Part shown: in pieces, positions 45,463 to 55,128 of the stretch
Layout: each line of letters starts with the position of its first letter
Position numbering within the stretch: position 1 is the first letter of the stretch
Assembly (NCBI RefSeq): GCF_007673775.1
Contig: NZ_VEAF01000001.1
Coordinates: forward strand, 186,001 to 250,000
Direction: 5' to 3'
Source of the DNA: Curtobacterium sp. 9128
Lineage (GTDB): Bacteria > Actinomycetota > Actinomycetes > Actinomycetales > Microbacteriaceae
Length of the DNA: 64,000 bases
Program-made: the position numbers and the translations under genes
The notes under the pieces: generated by a model
The model's database searches: none
Told to the model about the DNA's origin: nothing
The model's input: the letters and a program-made list of their open reading frames with translations, nothing else

Positions 45463-46350
45463 ATGGACGAGCACTGGACCTCGATCACGCTGGCATCGGA
45501 CAGCGAGCGAGCCCACGACGAGGCACTGCACTGGGTCCTGACGCACGCGGACGCCGGCACCGAACGACTGCGGGTGGTCGAGGTGCGCCCGGCGAGCCGG
45601 GGCCGGTCCGACGCCGACCCGTCGACGCCCGCTGACCAGGTGGCGAGGGCGGTCCGCGGAGCCCTGCCACACGTCGACGTCGAGCTCGCGCACCACGCCG
45701 GACCGCTCGCCTCCGCACTCGTCGACCTGTCCGGTGACGGCGACGTCCTCGTGATCGGGACGTTCCGGAGTCGCCGTGGGTCGACCGCAGGCCGGGCGCC
45801 GTCCCGCACCGCCGAACGCGCCACCGTGCCGACGGTGCTGGTGCCGGACGTCGCGCACCCGGTCGACGGCGACGTGGTCCTGGCGGTCGACGAGCCCGTG
45901 GACGAGCGAGCGGTGGCGATCGCGGTCGCGGAAGCACGACGGCGACACCGGCGGTTGACGCTGCTCCGGGCGTGGGAGATGCCGGTCCTGACCCGCACCG
46001 GCCTGACCGACTTCGCCGAGGACCCCCTCCGCTGGCGTCGGGAGAACGACGCTCTGCTCGAACGGGTGACCGCCGAGCTCGTCGCCCGGTTCCCGGACGT
46101 CCGGATCCGCCGACTCCTGGTCGAGGGGCACCCGGGACGTGCGATCGCCGCGCACACCAGGACCGCGTCGCTCGTCGTGCTCGGGCAGGGGCACGTGCAC
46201 GTGCTGTCCGGTTCGGTGCTGCACGACGTCCTGCGCGACACGGTGTCCCCGGTCTGCGTGGTCCCGGCAGGGGCGCAGCGTCCGCTCGCGGCCGACACGG
46301 TGGCCGCCACCGGATCGGAGGCCCGGCCCGAGTCCGTCCCGTCGGCCTGA
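45463..46350 (+). CDS. universal stress protein with two Usp domains
   Basis: A 295-residue tandem UspA protein. The first domain (1-140) is diverged and lacks a clear ATP loop. The second (about 142-285) ends with VVLGQGHVHVLSGSVLHDVLRDTVSPVCVVP, the usual Usp close, though the classical GxxGxxxxxxGS nucleotide loop is degraded to GQGHVHVLSGS. GAGGAGG lies about 9 nt before ATG 45463. Such proteins often help dormancy and stress survival in actinobacteria. Confidence 0.83.
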   Translation: MDEHWTSITLASDSERAHDEALHWVLTHADAGTERLRVVEVRPASRGRSDADPSTPADQVARAVRGALPHVDVELAHHAGPLASALVDLSGDGDVLVIGTFRSRRGSTAGRAPSRTAERATVPTVLVPDVAHPVDGDVVLAVDEPVDERAVAIAVAEARRRHRRLTLLRAWEMPVLTRTGLTDFAEDPLRWRRENDALLERVTAELVARFPDVRIRRLLVEGHPGRAIAAHTRTASLVVLGQGHVHVLSGSVLHDVLRDTVSPVCVVPAGAQRPLAADTVAATGSEARPESVPSA

Positions 46351-46380
46351 GTCCCGAGAGCGTCGCCCGGGGACGCGCGT

Positions 46381-47454
46381 TCAGCCGGCGAAGCCCCGCA
46401 CGACGCTCTCGACGCGGCGCGCCAGGTAGGCGACGCCCTTCGTGTTCGGGTGCAGCGCCCCCGGTTCGAGGTCGATCCGTCGGAGCCCGTTCGTCGAGTC
46501 GAGCGTGACGCCGGACACGAGCGCGCCGGAGCGGTCGCACGCGGAGCGGGACTGGGTCGAGTCGAAGACGTCGACGTACCGGACGTCTGCTGCCGCCGCG
46601 GCAGCAGCGGCCACCTCGTCGAGGTCCTCCTGCACGCCGTGCAGGTAGACGACGTCGGTGTCCGTGAAGGGGTAGGAGTTCGCCGGGAACGCACCGGTCA
46701 GCGTCCCGATGTCGAGTGCGGAGCGGAAGCAGCCCTTCGCGGGTGTGTGCTCGGCGTCCGGGAAGATCGCCGGGTACCCGAGGAACACGACCTCGGCGTT
46801 CGGTGCCGCATCGCGCACCGCCCCCAGCGTCTGGGCGATCCCGAGCGCCACCCGGGAGCGGATCTTCGTGCCGAGCTGGTCGACGCCGTTCCGCACGAGC
46901 GTGCTGCGACAGGACGGTGCGTCACGACCCGAGAACACCGGCCCCTTCCGCGAGAGCGCCAGGCACGAGGCCGCCGTGCCGAACAGGTCGGCGTCGTTCC
47001 CGCCGATCGTGATCGTGACGAGCCGGGTGTCCGCAGAGAGCGCCTCGATCTGCGGCGGCACGCCGGCGAACTGGTGTCGGCTCGTGACGTCGGCGCTGGT
47101 GGCCCCGCCGCAGGTGACGTCCTGCAGCGCCAGGCCGAAGCGGGCGGCGATGCGGTGCGGGTAGTCCTGGGCGGACTGCCCACACGCGCTGACCGGCAGC
47201 CCGGTCTGGTCCCCGAGGCCGTAGCCCGCCGAGTAGGAGTCGCCGAGTGCGACGTACTCGCTCCCCGGGGGCAGCCCGGGGAGCGACTCGACCGGCTCCG
47301 TCCCCACCCGGAACGGTTGCGGGACCGGCCAGAGCGGCGCCGCCGAGGCGGAGGCCGTCGGCACGGTCCCGGTGACGAGCGCGCCGATCACGACCGCTGC
47401 GGCGAGCAGCGCGGCACGGGCGGGGCGGAGCAGGACGGGCCTCCCAGGCGGCAC
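46381..47454 (-). CDS. secreted SGNH/GDSL esterase
   Basis: An extracellular esterase/lipase of 357 residues. The signal peptide is about 1-38 (basic start, long hydrophobic core, ASASAAP). The SGNH blocks are VALGDSYSAGYGLG (Ser), CGGATSADV (Gly), ITIGGNDADLF (Asn) and ALHPNTKG (His). Several Cys pairs fit disulfides, as in the streptomycete SGNH lipases. It is distinct from the cytoplasmic SGNH protein at 15987. The natural substrate is unknown. Confidence 0.88.
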   Translation of the reverse strand: MPPGRPVLLRPARAALLAAAVVIGALVTGTVPTASASAAPLWPVPQPFRVGTEPVESLPGLPPGSEYVALGDSYSAGYGLGDQTGLPVSACGQSAQDYPHRIAARFGLALQDVTCGGATSADVTSRHQFAGVPPQIEALSADTRLVTITIGGNDADLFGTAASCLALSRKGPVFSGRDAPSCRSTLVRNGVDQLGTKIRSRVALGIAQTLGAVRDAAPNAEVVFLGYPAIFPDAEHTPAKGCFRSALDIGTLTGAFPANSYPFTDTDVVYLHGVQEDLDEVAAAAAAAADVRYVDVFDSTQSRSACDRSGALVSGVTLDSTNGLRRIDLEPGALHPNTKGVAYLARRVESVVRGFAG

Positions 47455-47489
47455 GGCGGACGGAAGCGATCAGGCTACCGTCCCGCTGC

Positions 47490-47846
47490 TCAGCGTCGGC
47501 CGAGTCGACGCTCTCCCCCGCTGCCCGTGCGGTACTCCAGACCGAAGTGCTGGTAGAGCACGGGTTCGGTGTCCGCCTCGAGTTCGCCGTCGGTGGGAAT
47601 CGACGGCGCGTCCTTGATGAGCTTCTTCGGGAACGGCACGCGCAGGTGCTTCGGCGCGACGGTGGCTCCGACGAGCGGCACGAAGACGAGCTTCTGGAAC
47701 CCGACGACGCCGGTCGTGACGGACCCGAACGCGGGCTCCGACGTCGCGGTGTCGTAGTAGATGCTCTCCAGGTTGCCGACCTTGTCGTCGCTCTCGTCGA
47801 CGACCGGCAGACCGATCCAGTCCCGGATGTTGGCCGCTTCGAACAC
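47490..47846 (-). CDS. PRC-barrel domain protein
   Basis: A 118-residue small protein. The N-terminal beta-barrel starts FEAANIRDWIGLPVVDESDDKVGNLESIYYDT and includes the LVFVPLVGA turn; a basic helix region ends the chain. GTG 47846 has GGAGGGA about 6 nt upstream. PRC barrels act as protein-binding adaptors; the role here is unknown. It lies between the esterase gene and a GT9 gene on the same strand. Confidence 0.83.
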   Translation of the reverse strand: MFEAANIRDWIGLPVVDESDDKVGNLESIYYDTATSEPAFGSVTTGVVGFQKLVFVPLVGATVAPKHLRVPFPKKLIKDAPSIPTDGELEADTEPVLYQHFGLEYRTGSGGERRLGRR

Positions 47847-47892
47847 GGTGCTCCCTCCACGGCGCCGGTCGTTCCGGCCCGTCGTGCCGACG

Positions 47893-48885
47893 CTACAGAC
47901 CGCCACCCGACCGCGCCCGCGCGCCGGGGGCGACGACACCGAGCCCGTCCACCGCGCCGAGCACGTCCGCCGCGTGCACCGCGAGGATCGCCGGGTCCGG
48001 TTCCTCGGAGAAGACGTCGCCCCGACGCACCGACGCGTCCGTCAGCACGACGTGCGGACCCGATGCCGGCGGACCCCACGACTCCGGCGGTGCCGGGCCG
48101 AACAGGACGACCGACGGGATGGCGTACGCCGACGCCAGGTGCGCGGCGCCGGTGTCCACCGTCACGACGAGCCGCGCCGCTGCGACCACCGCCGCGAACG
48201 GCTGCAGCTCGAGCACTCCGGCGAGCACGGCCTCCGGTGCCAGGCCGGCCGCCTCGGCGACGGCGGTGGCGCGCTCGACGTCGGCCGAGCCTCCCGTCAG
48301 GACGACGTGGTGACCGCGCTCCTGCAGACCGCGCACCACCTCGGCGAACCGGTCGACCGGCCAGTGCCGGGCGCCGTGGAAGGCACCGACGTGCACGACC
48401 GCGGCGCCGTCCACCACCGGTGGCTCCGCGGGCCGGTCGATCGCGACGTCGTCGGGGTCGCCGGGGATGCCGTGGGCCTCGAGGAGCCGCACCCACCGCT
48501 CGCGCTCGTTGACCGGTCCGTCGATCCACGCCGGCCCGTCCGGACCGTTGTGGCCGATCACGCGACGGGCTCCGAGCGCGGCGACGAGCCCCTCGGACTC
48601 CTGGCCGGCCCCGTGCAGGTTGATCGCCACGTCGGTGACGCCGGTGGGGACGTGGATCGGGTGGTCGAAGCCCTGCTGCGCGAGGTGCACGTCGACGGCG
48701 GGCACCAGGTCGACGACGGGTGCGAGCCACGCGGTCGTCGCGAGGCTGATGCGGTGGTCGGGGAAGGCGCGGCGGATCGCGCGGAGCGCCGGGACCGCCA
48801 CGAGCAGGTCGCCGAGCTTGATGGCGCGCAGCACCACGAGCTCGGGCCGGCCGTCGGACGGGGGCAGGGTGTCGAGAGCGGTCAC
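47893..48885 (-). CDS. GT9 family glycosyltransferase (heptosyltransferase-like) 1
   Basis: Transfers a sugar, typically heptose from an ADP donor in this family. It is 330 residues. The GT-B fold is shown by LVVLRAIKLGDLLVAVPALRA at the start, VHVGAFHGARHWPVDRFAEVV and VTVDTGAAHLASAYAIPSVVLFGP near the donor site. GTG 48885 lies 7 nt after TAGCGT on the minus strand. It is divergent from the gmhB-led operon, across a 97-bp gap with both promoters, which links it to the heptose genes. Confidence 0.87.
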   Translation of the reverse strand: MTALDTLPPSDGRPELVVLRAIKLGDLLVAVPALRAIRRAFPDHRISLATTAWLAPVVDLVPAVDVHLAQQGFDHPIHVPTGVTDVAINLHGAGQESEGLVAALGARRVIGHNGPDGPAWIDGPVNERERWVRLLEAHGIPGDPDDVAIDRPAEPPVVDGAAVVHVGAFHGARHWPVDRFAEVVRGLQERGHHVVLTGGSADVERATAVAEAAGLAPEAVLAGVLELQPFAAVVAAARLVVTVDTGAAHLASAYAIPSVVLFGPAPPESWGPPASGPHVVLTDASVRRGDVFSEEPDPAILAVHAADVLGAVDGLGVVAPGARARSGGGL

Positions 48886-48892
48886 GGCATCG

Positions 48893-48898
48893 ACGCTA
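48893..48898 (-). promoter_or_regulatory. -10 element of GT9 gene 1 (leaderless)
   Basis: The minus strand reads TAGCGT, then 7 nt, then GTG 48885. On the plus strand TATGTC (48971-48976) stands 6 nt before the gmhB ATG, the same pattern with a weaker hexamer. Confidence 0.5.
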
Positions 48899-48982
48899 GC
48901 GGTCGGAGCCCGCCGGGGGCCGCGATCGCGATCGTCGGCGATCCTGGTGCCCTGTGGGGTCGACTTCCGGTATGTCGGACAC

Positions 48983-49534
48983 ATGGCTCTCTCCGTGGAC
49001 CGCGCTGTCAGCGGCCTCCTCTTCGACCGCGACGACACCCTGGTGATCGACGTCCCCTACAACGCCGACCCGCACAAGGTGGTGCCGGTCCCCGGCGCGA
49101 AGCGGGCCGTGCAGGCGGCACGGGACGCTGGCCTGCCCGTCGGGGTGGTCACGAACCAGTCCGTCATCGCGCGCGGGACAGCGACCCGCGAGCAGGTCGA
49201 CGCGACGAACGCCCGGGTCGACGAACTCGTCGGACCGTTCGACGTCTGGTGCGTCTGCCCGCACGGCCCGGAGGACGACTGCGCGTGCCGGAAGCCCCGG
49301 CCGGGTCTGGTGCTCGACGCCGCCGCGCGACTCGGCGTGCCGGTGTCGGAGTGCGTCGTCATCGGCGACATCGGCGCCGACGTCGGAGCCGCCGCAGCAG
49401 CCGGTGCGCAGGCGATCCTGGTGCCGACGCCGCGGACCCGACCCGAGGAGGTCGCAGCCGCGACGACCGTCGCCGACTCGATCGAGGAGGCCGTCGCCCT
49501 GGCCCTCCGGCACGTGCGCGCGGTCACCGCGTGA
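48983..49534 (+). CDS. gmhB: HAD-IIIA phosphatase, heptose 1,7-bisphosphate 7-phosphatase-like
   Basis: Predicted to remove the 7-phosphate from glycero-manno-heptose 1,7-bisphosphate. It is 183 residues. The HAD nucleophile is in FDRDDTLV, motif II in VVTNQS, and motif III-IV in CRKPRPG and VIGDIGADVGAAAAAG. The GmhB zinc cluster is present in full as CVCPHGPEDDCACRKP. ATG 48983. It overlaps the next GT9 gene by 4 bp (GTGA) and heads a run of seven genes. Confidence 0.88.
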   Translation: MALSVDRAVSGLLFDRDDTLVIDVPYNADPHKVVPVPGAKRAVQAARDAGLPVGVVTNQSVIARGTATREQVDATNARVDELVGPFDVWCVCPHGPEDDCACRKPRPGLVLDAAARLGVPVSECVVIGDIGADVGAAAAAGAQAILVPTPRTRPEEVAAATTVADSIEEAVALALRHVRAVTA

Positions 49535-50637
49535 GCGCCGACCGACCCCGCGTCCTCGTCGCACGGCTCGACTCGTTCGGCGACGTCCTGGTCACCGGCC
49601 CCGCCGTCCGTGCCGTCGCCGCAGGCGCGTCGCACGTCACCATGCTCTGCGGTCCCCAGGGCGCCCCGGCAGCCGACCTGCTGCCCGGTATCGACCGGGT
49701 CCGCGTCTGGGCGGCACCGTGGGTCACCGAGACTGCACGACCGCTCGACGACGCCGTCCTCGACGAGTTCCGGGCGATCGTCGCCGAGGAGCGCATCGAC
49801 GAGGCCGTCGTCCTGACCTCGTTCCACCAGTCGCCGCTGCCCCTGGCGATGCTCCTGCGTCTCGCCGGCGTCCCCCGCGTGTCGGGGGCGTCCGTCGACC
49901 ACCCCGGCTCGCTCCTCGACGTCCGGCTCCGGCCCGGTGAGGACCTGCCCGAGGACCTCCCGGAGCCCGAACGCGCGCTGCGCATCGCGGAGGCCGCCGG
50001 GTTCGCCCTGCCGGACGGGGACGACGCCAGGCTCGCGGTGCGCCTCGACGCCGCCGCGCCGCCCGAGGTGGTCGCCCTGGAGCGCTACGTGGTCGTCCAC
50101 CCCGGCGCGAGCGTCCCGGCGCGCTCCTGGCCGCCGACGCACCACCGGGAGCTCGTCGCCGCGTACCGCGCGCTCGGGCTCCCCGTCGTCGTCACCGGTT
50201 CCCCCGGCGAGCGTGCGCTCACCGCGTCCGTCGCGGCCGGCGGCGGGGCAGGCCCGGACGACGCAGCCGTGCTCGACCTCGGCGGCCGCACCACGCCGGC
50301 GGAGCTCGCCGCCGTCCTCGCCGGGGCCGAGGTCGTCGTGGTCGGCAACACGGGCCCGGCACACCTGGCGGCCGCGGTCGGTGCCCGCATCGTCAGCCTC
50401 TTCTCCCCCGTCGTGCCGGCGGTCAAGTGGGCGCCGTACGCCGAGCACGTCGAGCTGCTCGGCGACCAGGGTGCGGCATGCCGCCTCAGCCGTGCCCGCG
50501 AGTGCCCCGTCCCCGGACACCCGTGCCTGTCGTCCGTGACGCCCGACGACGTCCTCGCAGCGCACGAACGGCTCGTTCATCGCGCTCTCCGGATGAACAC
50601 ACTCCCGCAGCGAACCAGAGCCGCGGACGGTGAGTAG
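49531..50637 (+). CDS. GT9 family glycosyltransferase (heptosyltransferase-like) 2
   Basis: A 368-residue GT-B enzyme. The start is RVLVARLDSFGDVLVTGPAVRA. The donor-site block is VVVVGNTGPAHLAAAVGARIVSLFSP, and the mid-region YVVVHPGASVPARSWPP follows family form. The C-terminal Cys cluster (CRLSRARECPVPGHPC) is the type found in true heptosyltransferases. GTG 49531 is coupled to gmhB. The acceptor is unknown. Confidence 0.88.
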   Translation: MSADRPRVLVARLDSFGDVLVTGPAVRAVAAGASHVTMLCGPQGAPAADLLPGIDRVRVWAAPWVTETARPLDDAVLDEFRAIVAEERIDEAVVLTSFHQSPLPLAMLLRLAGVPRVSGASVDHPGSLLDVRLRPGEDLPEDLPEPERALRIAEAAGFALPDGDDARLAVRLDAAAPPEVVALERYVVVHPGASVPARSWPPTHHRELVAAYRALGLPVVVTGSPGERALTASVAAGGGAGPDDAAVLDLGGRTTPAELAAVLAGAEVVVVGNTGPAHLAAAVGARIVSLFSPVVPAVKWAPYAEHVELLGDQGAACRLSRARECPVPGHPCLSSVTPDDVLAAHERLVHRALRMNTLPQRTRAADGE

Positions 50638-50720
50638 CGTCCGGAACTGCCCCTCCTGCTCCTGCTGCTGACGGTCCGGCGCCCTGCCGGTCCGCGATGG
50701 GCTCGACCGAAAGGGAGTGC

Positions 50721-51719
50721 ATGCGGATCCTCGTCTGGCATGTCCACGGTGGCTGGATGGACGCGTTCGTCCGCGGCCAGCACGAGTACGTCGTCCCGAC
50801 GACACCGGAGCGCGGCGGCTGGGGCCTCGGCGCCGGCGGCCGCGACTGGCCGAACGTCGTCGAGATCGCCCCGGAGGACGTGGCTGACGCCGACGTCGAC
50901 CTGGTCGTGCTGCAGCGCACCGAGGAGGCCGAGGCCGCCGCGCGGCTGCTCGGCGGCCGCGAGGTCCCGACGGTGTTCGTCGAGCACAACGCACCCCGTG
51001 TCGACGTCCCGAACAGCCTGCACCCGTTCCGCGACCACCCGACGATGACGATCGCGCACGTGACGCACTGGAACGCGCTCATGTGGGACTGCGGCTCCGC
51101 ACGGACCGCCGTCGTCGAGCACGGGGTCGTCGACCCCGGTCCGCTGTACACCGGCACGCTCGAGCGATTCGGCGCCGTGATCAACGAGCCCGTCCGCCGG
51201 GGTCGTGTGGTCGGCACCGACCTGCTCCCCCGCTTCGCCGAGGTCGCCCCTGTCGACGTCTTCGGCATGGGCACCGAGCACCTCGCAGACCTCGGCCACG
51301 GCGACCGCCTGGTCGGCCTCGGCGACGTCAAGCCGGACCCGATGCACGCGGCGCTCGCCGAACGACGCGCCTACGTCCACGCGAACCGGTGGACGTCCCT
51401 CGGGCTCTCGCTGATCGAGGCGATGCACATGGCGATGCCGGTCCTCGTGCTGGCGACCACCGACGCGTCGCGCACCGTGCCCGCCGAGGCCGGCGCGATC
51501 GCGACGGACGTGGCGGAGCTGACCCGGGCCTCCCGGCTGCTCCTCGACGACCCCGACGAGGCGCGCCGACGCGGTGCCGTCGCTCGCGAAGCCGCGCTCG
51601 CCCGTCACTCGCTCGCCCGGTTCCTGACGGACTGGGACGAGCTGCTGGACGACGTCCTGACGCGCCACGGGCGCGCAGGACGGTCCCCGAGTCCCGCTCT
51701 CGAAGGGAGCACCCGATGA
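50721..51719 (+). CDS. glycosyltransferase (GT4-like)
   Basis: A 332-residue enzyme opening [19 protein letters not shown]. Its C-terminal half has the retaining GT-B Glu block [20 protein letters not shown], and earlier [17 protein letters not shown] 50721 follows AAAGGGAG at about 4 nt. It comes 83 bp after the GT9 gene and overlaps the next glycosyltransferase by 4 bp (ATGA). Donor and acceptor unknown. Confidence 0.8.
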   Translation: MRILVWHVHGGWMDAFVRGQHEYVVPTTPERGGWGLGAGGRDWPNVVEIAPEDVADADVDLVVLQRTEEAEAAARLLGGREVPTVFVEHNAPRVDVPNSLHPFRDHPTMTIAHVTHWNALMWDCGSARTAVVEHGVVDPGPLYTGTLERFGAVINEPVRRGRVVGTDLLPRFAEVAPVDVFGMGTEHLADLGHGDRLVGLGDVKPDPMHAALAERRAYVHANRWTSLGLSLIEAMHMAMPVLVLATTDASRTVPAEAGAIATDVAELTRASRLLLDDPDEARRRGAVAREAALARHSLARFLTDWDELLDDVLTRHGRAGRSPSPALEGSTR

Positions 51720-53044
51720 AGATCGCGATGGTCTCCGAACACGCCAGCCCGCTCGCCGTCCTCGGCGGCGTCGACGCCGGCGGACAGAACGTGCACGTCG
51801 CCGCCCTCTCCGGAGCGCTCGCGGACCGCGGCCACCAGGTGACCGTGTACACCCGTCGGGACGACGCCGAGCTGCCCGCTCGCGTCCAGCTGCGCCCGGG
51901 CGTCGAGGTCGTGCACGTCGACGCCGGCCCGGCCCGGACGGTGCCGAAGGACGAGCTCTTCCCCTTCATGTCGACCTTCGCGCAGGTCCTCGCCGCGGAG
52001 TGGTTCCTCGACCGGCCCGACGTCGTGCACGGGCACTTCTGGATGTCCGGTCACGCCGCGCTCGACGCCGTCACGCAGGTGCAGGGCCGCACCGGGGGCG
52101 TCCGGATCCCGATCGTGCAGACGTTCCACGCGCTCGGCGTCGTCAAGCGCCGGAACCAGGGGCCCGCCGACACGAGCCCCGAGGAGCGGACGTGGATCGA
52201 GCCGGCCGTGGGGCGCGGTGTCGACCAGGTCGTCGCGACGTGCTCGGACGAGGCGTTCGAGCTCAAGGCGCTCGGTGTCCCGCTGCAGGCGATCTCGGTC
52301 GTGCCGTGCGGGGTGGACGTCGACCGGTTCCAGCCGACCGGTCCCGTGGAGGAACGCGGACGGACGCACCGGGTGCTCACCGCGTCGCGACTCGTGCAGC
52401 GGAAGGGCGTCGGCACCACCATCGCGGCGCTCGCGAAGCTCGTCGAGGCGGGGCGCGACGTCGAACTCGTCGTGGTGGGCGGTGCCGGCACCGCCGGTTC
52501 CGACCTGGCGGACGACCCGGAGTACCAGCGCCTCGACGCCCTGGCCCGCTCGCTCGGCGTCCGTGACCACGTGTCCTTCCGCGGGCAACTCGGACAGGAC
52601 GCGATGCCGACGGTGTACCGGAGCGCCGACGTCGTCGTGTGCGCGCCCTGGTACGAGCCCTTCGGCATCGTCCCGCTCGAGGCGATGGCCTGTGGACGAC
52701 CCGTCGTGGCGTCGCAGGTCGGGGGCCTCATCGACACGGTCGTCGAGGACGCCACCGGGCTGCACGTGCCGCCCCGCGACGAGGACGCGGTCGCCGCGGC
52801 CGTCGCGGGCCTCCTCGACGACCCGGAGCGTGCCGAGGTGTACGGCGCCGCCGGACGGGAGCGCGTCGAGTCGCGGTACGCCTGGACCCGCATCGCCGCC
52901 GACACCGAGCGCGTGTACGACCGGCTCATCGCGAGCGGCGCGGGCACCGGCGTCGCTGCCGCCCCCGCCACGATCCCCACGTTGACCACGACGACGGGTC
53001 GCGCCCCGCGCACCGCCCGCGCCACCGAGAGGACAGCACGATGA
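51716..53044 (+). CDS. GT4 family glycosyltransferase (MshA/sucrose-synthase-like fold)
   Basis: A 442-residue retaining GT-B enzyme. The N-terminal acceptor domain opens [32 protein letters not shown]. The donor site has [16 protein letters not shown] and the EX7E block [28 protein letters not shown] Thr/Ala/Arg-rich tail follows residue 410. It is coupled by 4-bp overlaps to both neighbours. The family uses UDP- or ADP-sugars; the exact donor is undetermined. Confidence 0.87.
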   Translation: MKIAMVSEHASPLAVLGGVDAGGQNVHVAALSGALADRGHQVTVYTRRDDAELPARVQLRPGVEVVHVDAGPARTVPKDELFPFMSTFAQVLAAEWFLDRPDVVHGHFWMSGHAALDAVTQVQGRTGGVRIPIVQTFHALGVVKRRNQGPADTSPEERTWIEPAVGRGVDQVVATCSDEAFELKALGVPLQAISVVPCGVDVDRFQPTGPVEERGRTHRVLTASRLVQRKGVGTTIAALAKLVEAGRDVELVVVGGAGTAGSDLADDPEYQRLDALARSLGVRDHVSFRGQLGQDAMPTVYRSADVVVCAPWYEPFGIVPLEAMACGRPVVASQVGGLIDTVVEDATGLHVPPRDEDAVAAAVAGLLDDPERAEVYGAAGRERVESRYAWTRIAADTERVYDRLIASGAGTGVAAAPATIPTLTTTTGRAPRTARATERTAR

Positions 53045-53664
53045 CCATCGAACAGACCGGCGTCGGCACGACGGAGCAGCTGAGCGACAGCGCCCGCGCC
53101 GTGCTCGACCACGTGGCCGCATCGGTGCCCGTGATCGCCTCGCTCGTGGACCACCGCGACCACATCGCCGCGTGGGCGGACGACGTCGCCGGCCGGCTCG
53201 TCGCCGGACGACGCCTGCTCGCCGCGGGCAACGGCGGGTCCGCTGCCGAGGCGCAGCACCTCACCTCCGAGCTCACCGGCCGCTTCGACGGGGACCGCCC
53301 CGCGTACTCGGCGATCTCGCTGCACGCCGAGACCTCGGCGGTGACGGCCATCGGCAACGACTACGGCTTCGACGAGGTGTTCGCCCGCCAGGTGCGTGCA
53401 CACGCCCGCGCCGGGGACGTCGTCGTGCTGCTGAGCACCAGCGGCCGGAGCCCGAACCTGCTGCGCGCGGCCGAGGCCGCCCGGACGGTCGGTGCCCGGA
53501 CACTCGCGATGACCGGCTCACGCCCGAACCCCCTCGCCGACGCCGTCGACGACGCGATCTGCATCGACGGTCCGTCCGCGAACGTGCAGGAGGCGCAGCT
53601 CGTCCTCGTGCACGCGCTCTGCAAGGCGATGGAACCGGCGCTCCGGCGCGGGGGCCGTCGATGA
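53041..53664 (+). CDS. gmhA: SIS-domain sedoheptulose 7-phosphate isomerase-like protein
   Basis: Predicted to convert sedoheptulose 7-phosphate to glycero-manno-heptose 7-phosphate. It is 207 residues. SIS motifs are [24 protein letters not shown] (phosphate site and the GmhA-type acid/His) and [32 protein letters not shown] near the end fits the family. ATG 53041 overlaps the GT4 stop, and its own stop overlaps the HldE-like start, each by 4 bp. Confidence 0.87.
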   Translation: MTIEQTGVGTTEQLSDSARAVLDHVAASVPVIASLVDHRDHIAAWADDVAGRLVAGRRLLAAGNGGSAAEAQHLTSELTGRFDGDRPAYSAISLHAETSAVTAIGNDYGFDEVFARQVRAHARAGDVVVLLSTSGRSPNLLRAAEAARTVGARTLAMTGSRPNPLADAVDDAICIDGPSANVQEAQLVLVHALCKAMEPALRRGGRR

Positions 53665-55070
53665 GCGCGGGCGGCACCGCGTCCACCAGGCGCCTCCGCA
53701 TCGCGGTCGTCGGTGACACCCTGCTCGACGTCGACGTCAGCGGCACCAGCGAACGCCTGAGCCCGGACGCACCCGTCCCCGTCGTCGACGTGCGGACCGA
53801 CGACCGTCGAGCCGGCGGCGCCGGACTGGTGGCGACGATGCTCGCGAAGGACGGCCACGACGTCACGCTCGTCACCGTGCTCGGCGACGACGTCCACGCC
53901 GAGGAACTCCGTGCCCTGCTGCCCGACGTGCGGATCGTGGCCGGGCCCTCCGGCGTGGCGACGCCCACCAAGACCCGCGTCCGGGTCGGCGAGCACGCCC
54001 TCGTCCGCATCGACGAGGGCTGCGACACGCCGCCGGTCCCCGACGTCACCGACGCGATGACCGCCGCACTGGCCGACGTCGACGCCGTCGTCGTGGCGGA
54101 CTACGGCCGCGGCGTCGCCGCAGCACCCGTGCTCCGCGACGCGATCGCCGCCGTCACCGCGACCACCCCCGTCGTGTGGGACCCGCACCCGAAGGGCGCC
54201 AGCCCCGTCGCCGGCATCACCGTCGCGACGCCGAACGCCTCCGAGGCCCGGCGCTTCACCGACCTGCGCGGCGAGGGCGTCCCCTTCGCCACCGACGCCG
54301 CCGCCGCCCTCGTCGACGCGTGGGACGTCGTCGCCGTCGCCGTCACGCTCGGCGACCGCGGTGCCCTCGTCGGCCGACGCACCACGCGAGGACTCGACAG
54401 CCGCTTCGTCCCGGCACCGCACGTCACCGCCGGCGATCCCTGCGGTGCGGGTGACCGGCTCGCCGCCGGGGTCGCCGTGGCCCTGGCCGGAGGCGCCGAC
54501 GTGCCGGACGCCGTCGCCGAGGGCGTACAGGCCGCGTCGGAGTACCTCGCCGCCGGCGGGGTCGCCTCCCTGCTCGCCGACGCGGCCCCGGTCGTCGTGG
54601 CCGTGCCCGGCGCCGACCGCGACGCCCTGCGGGTCGTGCACGAGGTCCGTGCGAGCGGCGGCACCGTCGTCGCCACCGGCGGCTGCTTCGACCTGCTGCA
54701 CGCCGGACACGCCCGCACGCTCTCGGCGGCGAGGGCCCTCGGCGACTGCCTGGTCGTGTGCCTCAACTCGGACGACTCGGTCCGTGCCCTCAAGGGCCCG
54801 GAGCGACCGATCATGACCCAGGACGACCGGGTCGAGCTGTTGCTCGCGCTGGACTGCGTCGACGCCGTCGTGGTGTTCGACGAGACCACGCCGGACGAGG
54901 CGCTCCGCCGCTTCCGTCCCGACGTCTGGGCGAAGGGCGGCGACTACACCGCCGACGAACTCCCGGAGGCCGTGACGCTCGCCGAGTGGGGCGGGCGGGT
55001 CGTGACCGTGCCGTTCCACCCCGGCCGCTCGACCACCCGACTGGCGTCCGCGCTCGCTGCCGTCGGCTGA
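53661..55070 (+). CDS. hldE: HldE-type heptose 7-P kinase / heptose 1-P adenylyltransferase, paralogue 1
   Basis: A 469-residue fusion expected to make heptose 1,7-bisphosphate and then ADP-heptose. The PfkB/ribokinase domain (about 1-310) starts RIAVVGDTLLDVDVSG, has the TPTKTRVRVGEHALVRIDE substrate lid, and the catalytic Asp in DPCGAGDRLAAG. The cytidylyltransferase-like domain (about 335-465) has TGGCFDLLHAGHARTL (HxGH), NSDDSVRALKGPERPI and WAKGGDY. It is the last coupled gene after gmhA. Compared with paralogue 2 the GG-x-ANTA loop is altered to GGAGLVATML. Confidence 0.9.
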   Translation: MSAGGTASTRRLRIAVVGDTLLDVDVSGTSERLSPDAPVPVVDVRTDDRRAGGAGLVATMLAKDGHDVTLVTVLGDDVHAEELRALLPDVRIVAGPSGVATPTKTRVRVGEHALVRIDEGCDTPPVPDVTDAMTAALADVDAVVVADYGRGVAAAPVLRDAIAAVTATTPVVWDPHPKGASPVAGITVATPNASEARRFTDLRGEGVPFATDAAAALVDAWDVVAVAVTLGDRGALVGRRTTRGLDSRFVPAPHVTAGDPCGAGDRLAAGVAVALAGGADVPDAVAEGVQAASEYLAAGGVASLLADAAPVVVAVPGADRDALRVVHEVRASGGTVVATGGCFDLLHAGHARTLSAARALGDCLVVCLNSDDSVRALKGPERPIMTQDDRVELLLALDCVDAVVVFDETTPDEALRRFRPDVWAKGGDYTADELPEAVTLAEWGGRVVTVPFHPGRSTTRLASALAAVG

Positions 55071-55128
55071 CGACCGCGCCGTCCCCGCCGCGTCGGACCC
55101 CCACAGACCACCCCACGGAAGGAACCAC